Origin: Chromobacteriaceae bacterium
Lineage (GTDB): Bacteria > Pseudomonadota > Gammaproteobacteria > Burkholderiales > Aquaspirillaceae
Direction: 5' to 3'
NCBI GenBank assembly: GCA_030151505.1
Contig: JASLDQ010000329.1
Coordinates: 1 to 11,528, forward strand
Length of the DNA: 11,528 nucleotides
Shown in pieces: positions 6,930-11,528 of this stretch. The notes under the pieces are model-generated. The model worked only from the letters and a program-made list of their open reading frames with translations. It was not told the origin of the DNA and did no database searches. The position numbers were made by a program, and so were the translations under genes. Each line of letters opens with the position of its first letter. Position 1 is the first letter of the stretch.

Positions 6930-7078
6930 GCCATCCAGCGCGTCCCGGAAGTACGGCTCCTGCAACTGCCCTCGCCCGGTCCGTCGACTGCACGCATTCT
7001 TGCGCGGGATTGGCGGGCCGGCAGTCCGGCCTTTGCGTTGATGATGGATACTGCCTTTCCCCGCCTTGCAGGCCGGGT

Positions 7079-8095
7079 CTACAGCTCGCGCCCGACCGCC
7101 TGCGCCACCAGCCGCAGCGATGCCATCAGCGCGTTAAGTTCGTCCGGCGTCAGCGCCTGGTCGGCATCGCACCAGGCATCGCACGGGCTCGGGTGCATTT
7201 CGACCAGCAGGCCGTCGGCCCCGGCGGCCACCGCCGCGCGCGCCAGCGCCGGCACCATCCACGCCTTGCCGCCGGCGTGGCTCGGGTCGACGATAACCGG
7301 CAGGTGGGTTTCGCGCTTGAGCACCGGGATGGCGGTCACGTCCAGCACGTTGCGGTAGGCGGTTTCAAAGGTCCGAATGCCACGCTCACAGAAAATGATG
7401 TTGTGGTTTCCGCCAGCGGCAATGTACTCGGCCGCCATCAGCCACTCGCTGATGGTGGCGGACAGACCGCGCTTGAGAATGACCGGCTTGTTGACCCGGC
7501 CGACCTCTTTCAGCAAATCGAAGTTCTGCATGTTGCGCGCGCCGATCTGGATCACGTCGACGTCGTATTCGAGGAAGGTGTCGAGCATGCGCACATCCAT
7601 CAGCTCGGTCACGACCGGCAGATGGTGCGGCCGTGCGGCCGCCTGCAAGTATTCCAGCCCTTCAACGCCCAGCCCCTGGAAGGCATACGGGCTGGTGCGC
7701 GGCTTGAACGCGCCGCCGCGCATCATCCGGCAACCTGCGGCGACCACGGCGGCGGCGCTCGCCGCCATCTGCTCCGGTGTTTCCACCGAACACGGCCCGG
7801 CGATCACCTGTATCTGGGTGCCGCCGATCTTGATCCCACGGATGCTGACCACGGTATCGTCCGCCCGGGTTTCGCGCGAGACAATGCGGTAGGGCTTCAC
7901 CACATTCATCGCCCGCTCCACCCCGGCCATCAGCTCGAACATGCGCGGATCCAGCACCCGCTCGTCGCCGATGGCGCCGATGATGGTGCGCTCGTCCCCG
8001 CGCGAGACGTGCTCGGTCAGTCCGGCTTCGCGGATCTTGTTGACAACGGCATCAATTGCGGCGGTCGTCGCACCGCCCTGCATCACGATAATCAT
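7079..8095 (-). CDS. aroF: 3-deoxy-7-phosphoheptulonate (DAHP) synthase, type I-beta
   Basis: Condenses phosphoenolpyruvate and erythrose 4-phosphate to DAHP, the first step of the shikimate pathway. The 338-residue protein matches the length of the Thermotoga-type enzyme. An N-terminal ferredoxin-like domain (1-66, MIIVMQGG...) is the usual feedback-binding module. A TIM barrel follows with AGPCSVET (Cys102), RGGAFKPRTSPYAFQG (126-141), GARNMQNFDLL (186-195), LKRGLSATISEW (208-218), ERGIRTFE (237-244) and DPSHAGGK (His272). Cys102, His272, Glu299 and Asp310 are the expected metal ligands. Start: ATG 8095 fits the family; the frame opens at 8176, but those 27 residues are Arg/Pro-rich and not family-like. 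It follows elbB by 150 bases and could be co-transcribed. Inhibition by Phe or Tyr is plausible for this type but not shown here. Confidence 0.94.
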   Translation of the reverse strand: MIIVMQGGATTAAIDAVVNKIREAGLTEHVSRGDERTIIGAIGDERVLDPRMFELMAGVERAMNVVKPYRIVSRETRADDTVVSIRGIKIGGTQIQVIAGPCSVETPEQMAASAAAVVAAGCRMMRGGAFKPRTSPYAFQGLGVEGLEYLQAAARPHHLPVVTELMDVRMLDTFLEYDVDVIQIGARNMQNFDLLKEVGRVNKPVILKRGLSATISEWLMAAEYIAAGGNHNIIFCERGIRTFETAYRNVLDVTAIPVLKRETHLPVIVDPSHAGGKAWMVPALARAAVAAGADGLLVEMHPSPCDAWCDADQALTPDELNALMASLRLVAQAVGREL

Positions 8096-8185
8096 GGAAA
8101 ATCCATTCTGTGGAACCGCCCTCCCCCGTCGCGGTAGCCGCGGGCCGTGCATGGCGCGGCAAGACGGCGTGGCCATGCGGGGAGG

Positions 8186-8234
8186 TTTTGGGCAGCCCCA
8201 AATCCCAAACAGCCCCTGCCCGCTTAAGCGGCAG
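8186..8234 (-). promoter_or_regulatory. Hairpin-rich elbB-aroF intergenic leader
   Basis: The 150-base gap holds a palindrome CCGCTTAAGCGG (8220-8231, extended to CTGCC/GGCAG at 8216-8234) just after the elbB stop. Next to it TTTGGG (8187-8192) can pair with CCCAAA at 8197-8202 or at 8204-8209. None is followed by a T-run on the minus strand. It may be an elbB end signal or a structured aroF leader. I see no leader peptide rich in aromatic residues, so classical attenuation is not supported. Confidence 0.3.
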
Positions 8235-8245
8235 AGGCCTCCAGT

Positions 8246-8932
8246 TTACTCAGCCAGCATGTCCTTCAGCGCCGCCACCGCCGCGCGGCAGGAACTGAAC
8301 ACCTGCGCCGGATCGGCTTCGCCGTACATATAGGCGGCCGCCGTGATGAAACGATGCTCGGCATCGACGCAAGCCACATCGATCGGCTGTTCGACATGGG
8401 TTTGCCCCCAAGCGGCCAGCGCCTTGACCAGCGCATTGCCGTCGTCGGCGCCAAAGGTCAGCTTCGCACCGCGGATCCCGGCATCGCGGGCGGCCAGCCC
8501 CAGCACCAGCGGGGCAGCGCACAACGCCACGAGCGGCTTGCCGGCGGCGATGAAATCGCGTGCCACCCGGGCGACATCGTCCGGCAGACTGGCCTTGTCG
8601 CCATCGTCGATGAAGGTGGTCAGGTTCTTGGCCGCGCCAAAGCCGCCCGGAAACACCACGGCGGCATGGCCGGCGGCGTCGAGCTGCGCCAGCGGTGCGA
8701 TCTTGCCGCGCGCGATGCGGGCCGCTTCGACCAGAATATTGCGCGACTCGTCCGCCGGTACGCCTCTGGCGTGATCGACCACATGGTATTGCGCCCGGTC
8801 CGGCGCAAAGCACGCATACGGCAGACCGGCCTCGGTCAGCGCGATCAGCACGCCGACGGCTTCGGTGATCTCGGCGCCGTCGTTGACGCCGCAACCGGAC
8901 AGGACAACGGCAACGGGGAGTTGATCGGACAT
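8246..8932 (-). CDS. elbB: ElbB, DJ-1/PfpI-like glyoxalase
   Basis: A 228-residue protein close in length to E. coli ElbB (217). It belongs to the class I glutamine amidotransferase-like/DJ-1 superfamily and has weak glyoxalase activity in E. coli; a link to isoprenoid production is reported there. Motifs seen: VAVVLSGCGVNDGAEITEA (8-26), FAPD (42-45), DESRNILVEAARIARGKI (61-78), VVFPGGFGAAKNL (92-104), nucleophile-elbow Cys138 in ALCAAP, and GADDGNA. The whole pattern is diagnostic. Start: AGGAG (complement of 8940-8944) lies 7 bases before ATG 8932; the frame is open to 8980 but the extra residues are not conserved-looking. Its position just before aroF suggests a shared transcript, without an obvious functional tie. 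Confidence 0.93.
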   Translation of the reverse strand: MSDQLPVAVVLSGCGVNDGAEITEAVGVLIALTEAGLPYACFAPDRAQYHVVDHARGVPADESRNILVEAARIARGKIAPLAQLDAAGHAAVVFPGGFGAAKNLTTFIDDGDKASLPDDVARVARDFIAAGKPLVALCAAPLVLGLAARDAGIRGAKLTFGADDGNALVKALAAWGQTHVEQPIDVACVDAEHRFITAAAYMYGEADPAQVFSSCRAAVAALKDMLAE

Positions 8933-8974
8933 AGTTACGCTCCTTGCTATCGTGAATCGGCCCGGCGCAGGCCC

Positions 8975-8984
8975 TGGCATGCCA
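8975..8984. promoter_or_regulatory. Palindrome in the elbB upstream region
   Basis: TGGCATGCCA is a perfect 10-bp palindrome 42 bases before the elbB start, a plausible operator position. The 8933-9076 gap also has GCCCGGAACCGGGC (9058-9071), a 14-base inverted repeat. No clear -35/-10 pair for elbB was found. Weak evidence only. Confidence 0.2.
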
Positions 8985-9076
8985 AATGACGAGCGGGAAC
9001 AGGTCAGGGGCAGCGCACTTTATGCCGGGGACGGCGGGTGTCGGCTTCGGCATTCCGGCCCGGAACCGGGCAAGAA

Positions 9077-9100
9077 AAAAGGGTGAAGATTCACCCTTTT
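9077..9100. terminator. Intrinsic terminator after the LOG-family gene
   Basis: AAAAGGGTGA (9077-9086) pairs with TCACCCTTTT (9091-9100) around loop AGAT. On the minus strand it is followed by an uninterrupted T-run (complement of 9075-9080), giving a textbook end 16 bases beyond the LOG stop codon. It should close the serC-pheA-LOG transcript. Confidence 0.9.
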
Positions 9101-9116
9101 GCCTGTCGAAACCGCA

Positions 9117-9698
9117 TCAGACCGCTTTTTGTTCCAGCCACTTGGTCACCGTGACTGGCTTCCAGTCGCACATGCGATCCAGCAGGGCGGCTGGCGCCGC
9201 GTCGTCGATGAACAGGCTGAGATTCTGCTCCCGCACGAAGCCCTGCGCCACGGTGTGCTGCGCCAGCGTGACGAGCGGGTCGTAAAAGCCGGCGACGTTC
9301 AACAGGCCGATCGGCTTCTGGTGCATGCCCAGCTGCGACCAGGTCAGCACCTCGAACAGTTCCTCGAAGGTGCCGAAACCGCCCGGCATGGCGATGAAGC
9401 CGTCTGACAGGTCGGACATCATCTTCTTGCGGGAGTGCATCGAGTCGACCACGTGCAGCTCGGTCAGGTCGTGGTGTGCCAGTTCCTTGAGCTGCAGAAA
9501 CTCCGGAATCACCCCGATCGCCTTGCCGCCGGCCTTGATCACGGCATCGGCGACCGCGCCCATCAGGCCGACCTTGCCGCCGCCGTAGACCAGCGTGATG
9601 TCGCGCCGGGCCAGTTCCTGCCCCAGCGTCAGCGCGGCCAGCTCGTAGTCCGGCTTGCTGCCGTAGTTGGAGCCGCAAAATACACAGAGCGTTTTCAT
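9117..9698 (-). CDS. LOG family protein (nucleoside 5'-monophosphate phosphoribohydrolase type)
   Basis: A 193-residue Rossmann-fold protein of the LONELY GUY/TIGR00730 family. The signature elements are CVFCGSNYGS (5-14), YGGGKVGLMG (38-47), MHSRKKMM (87-94) and PGGFGTFEELFE (105-116). Arg90, Lys91, the PGGxGT loop and Glu112/Glu113 form the known active site. Family members cleave the base from nucleoside 5'-monophosphates; plant and some bacterial members release active cytokinins, but most bacterial ones are probably nucleotide-salvage enzymes. It starts 13 bases after the pheA stop, so it is almost surely in the same operon. AGGA stands 9-10 bases before ATG 9698. It ends at the terminator at 9077-9100. 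Confidence 0.92.
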   Translation of the reverse strand: MKTLCVFCGSNYGSKPDYELAALTLGQELARRDITLVYGGGKVGLMGAVADAVIKAGGKAIGVIPEFLQLKELAHHDLTELHVVDSMHSRKKMMSDLSDGFIAMPGGFGTFEELFEVLTWSQLGMHQKPIGLLNVAGFYDPLVTLAQHTVAQGFVREQNLSLFIDDAAPAALLDRMCDWKPVTVTKWLEQKAV

Positions 9699-9711
9699 CT
9701 TTCTCAGTCCT

Positions 9712-10785
9712 TCAAAGCACAGCGGCCGGGTAAGAGCCGATCACCTTCACGAACGCGGCCCGCTCGCGCAGCTGTTCCAGCGCCGTCGCCACGTTTGCGT
9801 CGGTCTCATGACCGATCAGGTCGATGAAGAAGACGTACTCCCACAGGCCGGTCCGCGACGGGCGCGATTCAAACTTGGTCATGCTCACGCCGGCGGCGGC
9901 AATCGGTTCCAGCAGGCTGTGCACGGCGCCCGGCTTGTTCTGTGCCGAACAGACGACCGAGGTCTTGTCGGCGCCGCCGGACGGCACGCAGGCCTGATGC
10001 CCCAGCACCAGGAAACGGGTGGTGTTGTTGGGTTCGTCCTCGATGTTGCTGGCGATGCGGGCGAGCGCGTAGCGCTCGGCCGCCGCCTCGCCGGCGATGG
10101 CGGCCACGGTCTCGTCCTCGCTGGCCAGCCGCGCGGCTTCGGCGTTGCTGGCCACCGACACGCGCTCGGCGTCCGGCAGGAAACGGTTGAGCCATTCGTG
10201 GCACTGGGCCAGCGATTGCGCATGCGAATACACCTTGCGCGGCGGCGGCGCGTCCGGATTCTTGCGCAGCAGGTGATGGTGGATGCGCAGCACCACTTCA
10301 CCACAGATTTTCAGCGGCGACGACACCATCAGGTCCAGCGTGCGGCCAACCGCGCCCTCGGTACTGTTCTCGACCGGCGCGACCACATAGTCGAGCGCGC
10401 GCGATTCGACCGCGCGAAAAGCCTCGTCAATCGAGCCGCAGGCGATGGTATTGGCGGCATGGCCGAAATGCTTGCGCGCCGCGGCCTGGCTGAACGTGCC
10501 CTCCGGTCCGAGATAGGCAATGGACAGCGGTTTTTCCAGCGCGAGGCATTCCGACATGATTTCGCGGAACAGGCGGGCGACCGACTCGCCCGACAACGGC
10601 CCCGGATTGATGTCCTTGATACGGCGCAGCACCTGCGCTTCGCGCTCGGGGCGGTAGATGACGCCGCCGCCCTTGATTTCACCGATGGAGCGGGCATGGG
10701 CCGCGCGCTGGTTGAGGAGTTGCAGGACCTGCTCGTCGATCGTGTCGATCGCATCGCGGTGCTGCTTCAGCAGTTCGTCGGACAC
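9712..10785 (-). CDS. pheA: Bifunctional chorismate mutase / prephenate dehydratase (P-protein)
   Basis: Converts chorismate to prephenate and then to phenylpyruvate, committing carbon to phenylalanine. The 357-residue protein has three parts. An AroQ chorismate mutase (1-90) carries IDTIDEQVLQLLNQRAAHA and the EIK segment. A prephenate dehydratase (about 88-270) carries YLGPEGTFSQAA (91-102), VENSTEGAVGRTLDLM (138-153) and the catalytic NNTTRFLVLG (253-262). A C-terminal ACT domain (about 273-355) carries KPGAVHSLL and ESRPSRTG (306-313), the loop that binds feedback phenylalanine. All are intact. The start is GTG at 10785 (V/MSDELLKQ), 7 bases after the methyltransferase stop and without a good ribosome site, so translation is probably coupled. 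It sits in a serC-methyltransferase-pheA-LOG operon. Confidence 0.96.
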   Translation of the reverse strand: MSDELLKQHRDAIDTIDEQVLQLLNQRAAHARSIGEIKGGGVIYRPEREAQVLRRIKDINPGPLSGESVARLFREIMSECLALEKPLSIAYLGPEGTFSQAAARKHFGHAANTIACGSIDEAFRAVESRALDYVVAPVENSTEGAVGRTLDLMVSSPLKICGEVVLRIHHHLLRKNPDAPPPRKVYSHAQSLAQCHEWLNRFLPDAERVSVASNAEAARLASEDETVAAIAGEAAAERYALARIASNIEDEPNNTTRFLVLGHQACVPSGGADKTSVVCSAQNKPGAVHSLLEPIAAAGVSMTKFESRPSRTGLWEYVFFIDLIGHETDANVATALEQLRERAAFVKVIGSYPAAVL

Positions 10786-10792
10786 GGTGGGA

Positions 10793-11380
10793 TTACTCTT
10801 TCAGGATCAGGAATTCGCCGTTGCCGAGCGGCAGGCATTCGCAGACGGCCCCGGCGGTGGCGCGGGCCTGCGCGAAAAATCCGGCACACTCGTCGGCGTG
10901 GGATGTGGCGTTGTCGACCACGATCAGCCCGCCCGCGCGCAACGTGCGGAACAGGTCCGGCCAGTACGCCTGGTACTGGCTGCGGTCGGCATCGAGGAAG
11001 ATCAGGTCGTAGGTGGAGTCGGCGGCTTCGCGCAGACAGGCCGCCGCATCGGCCGACCGGGCGTCGATGACGCCGGCCAAGCCGGCCCGGTCGAAGTTGG
11101 CCCGCGCGAGCTCGAGTTTGGCCGGGTTGCAGTCCAGCGTGGTGACGCGTCCGCCCTGCCCGGCCAGCGCCGCCGCCAGCCACAGGGTGGAGTAGCCGTT
11201 GGACGTGCCGATTTCAAGCACCTCGCGCGCACCACCGTGGCGAACCAGCTGGTACAGAAAGCGGCCAGTCTCCGGCGTGATGTTGAGCATCCGGCGCGGA
11301 CGCTCGGCGATTGCGGCGTCGTTGTCCGCGCCAAATGCGGACAGCTCGTCGAGCTGGGCAAGCAGGGATGGGGTCAGCAT
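10793..11380 (-). CDS. Class I SAM-dependent O-methyltransferase
   Basis: A 195-residue small-molecule methyltransferase of the catechol/caffeoyl-CoA O-methyltransferase type. The SAM-binding motif I is VLEIGTSNGYSTLWLA (54-69), followed by acidic motif II with Asp83 (VTTLDCN). The family's metal-site-like segment FLDADRSQYQAYW (128-140) has Asp130 and Asp132, and GGLIVVDN (150-157) supplies Asp156/Asn157. The match suggests a divalent-cation-dependent enzyme acting on vicinal hydroxyls, but the substrate is unknown. It starts 11 bases after the serC stop and ends 7 bases before pheA, so it is in the operon. GAGAGA precedes ATG 11380. An aromatic or catechol substrate would fit the aromatic-pathway neighbours; that is inference. 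Confidence 0.9.
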   Translation of the reverse strand: MLTPSLLAQLDELSAFGADNDAAIAERPRRMLNITPETGRFLYQLVRHGGAREVLEIGTSNGYSTLWLAAALAGQGGRVTTLDCNPAKLELARANFDRAGLAGVIDARSADAAACLREAADSTYDLIFLDADRSQYQAYWPDLFRTLRAGGLIVVDNATSHADECAGFFAQARATAGAVCECLPLGNGEFLILKE

Positions 11381-11391
11381 GTGCGGGTCTC

Positions 11392-11528
11392 TCAGCCGTG
11401 TTGCTTAGCGAATTCGAGCATGAACCTGACCAGCGCCTTCACGCCTTCGACCGGCATGGCGTTGTAGATCGACGCGCGCATGCCGCCGACCGAACGGTGC
11501 CCCTTCAGCTGGACCAGCCCGGCCGCTT
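11392..11528 (-). CDS. serC: Phosphoserine aminotransferase, C-terminal end (partial)
   Basis: Only the last 44 or so codons lie in the window; the gene continues past the right edge. The minus-strand translation contains [20 protein letters not shown], then [22 protein letters not shown] and a TGA stop at 11392-11394. GHRSVGGxRASxYNAMP is the signature C-terminal phosphate/substrate-binding loop of SerC, the PLP enzyme that turns 3-phosphohydroxypyruvate into phosphoserine (also used in PLP synthesis). serC upstream of pheA is a common proteobacterial arrangement. It appears to be the first visible gene of the operon. Confidence 0.93.
   Translation of the reverse strand, partial: AAGLVQLKGHRSVGGMRASIYNAMPVEGVKALVRFMLEFAKQHG

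Noticed and set aside
6264..7358. Plus-strand open frame across the VOC gene and aroF end
   Set aside because: It runs antisense to two genes and through a terminator; no motif seen.
8096..8176. Leader peptide or N-terminal extension for aroF
   Set aside because: The 27 codons lack runs of Phe, Tyr or Trp and are in frame with aroF; the family-sized start is at 8095.
9667..11070. Plus-strand open frame of 467 codons opposite pheA and the methyltransferase
   Set aside because: It spans two well-supported genes on the other strand and its Arg/His/Gly-rich translation is typical of GC-rich antisense.
1..11528. Mobile element, CRISPR array, tRNA or prophage remnants
   Set aside because: No transposase, integrase, regularly spaced repeats, tRNA-like cloverleaf or attachment-site duplication was found on reading both strands.

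Overview
The window is about 11.5 kb of GC-rich bacterial chromosome, densely packed with complete household-type genes. There is no sign of phage, insertion sequences, CRISPR, tRNA or rRNA. Protein character (Uup, P-protein PheA next to SerC, a T. maritima-sized DAHP synthase, ElbB, a LOG-family protein) and base composition suggest a betaproteobacterium. My best guess is the Chromobacteriaceae (Neisseriales), by general resemblance only.

Layout, left to right. (1) 1-929, plus: the 3' part of an ABC-F ATPase gene (uup), interrupted near its end by an in-frame amber codon at 846-848. A 24-bp perfect inverted repeat (1062-1117) separates it from the convergent gene. (2) 1152-4901: a signalling block. 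A FIST-domain sensor gene and a soluble histidine kinase gene overlap by ATGA on the minus strand. A response regulator with an HD-GYP c-di-GMP phosphodiesterase domain is divergent on the plus strand. This looks like one sensor -> kinase -> c-di-GMP output pathway, possibly a NosP-like nitric oxide circuit, and is the most interesting part of the window. (3) 5141-5656, plus: a small NlpC/P60 lipoprotein, a probable cell-wall peptidase, ending at a strong bidirectional terminator (5731-5761). (4) 5800-6854, minus: an OsmC-family protein and a VOC/glyoxalase-fold protein, each with its own leader. (5) 7079-11528, minus: an aromatic amino acid and serine region. In transcription order it reads serC (partial) - small-molecule O-methyltransferase - pheA - LOG-family gene - terminator (9077-9100), then elbB - aroF (type I-beta DAHP synthase).

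How the genes fit together: AroF makes the first shikimate-pathway intermediate and PheA commits chorismate to phenylalanine, so entry and branch enzymes lie close together. SerC supplies serine/PLP metabolism and is a common neighbour of pheA. The O-methyltransferase between serC and pheA is less expected and may act on an aromatic or catechol-like metabolite. No gap between genes exceeds 300 bases. Nothing here is clearly a new type of system; the FIST/kinase/HD-GYP trio is the best candidate for follow-up.
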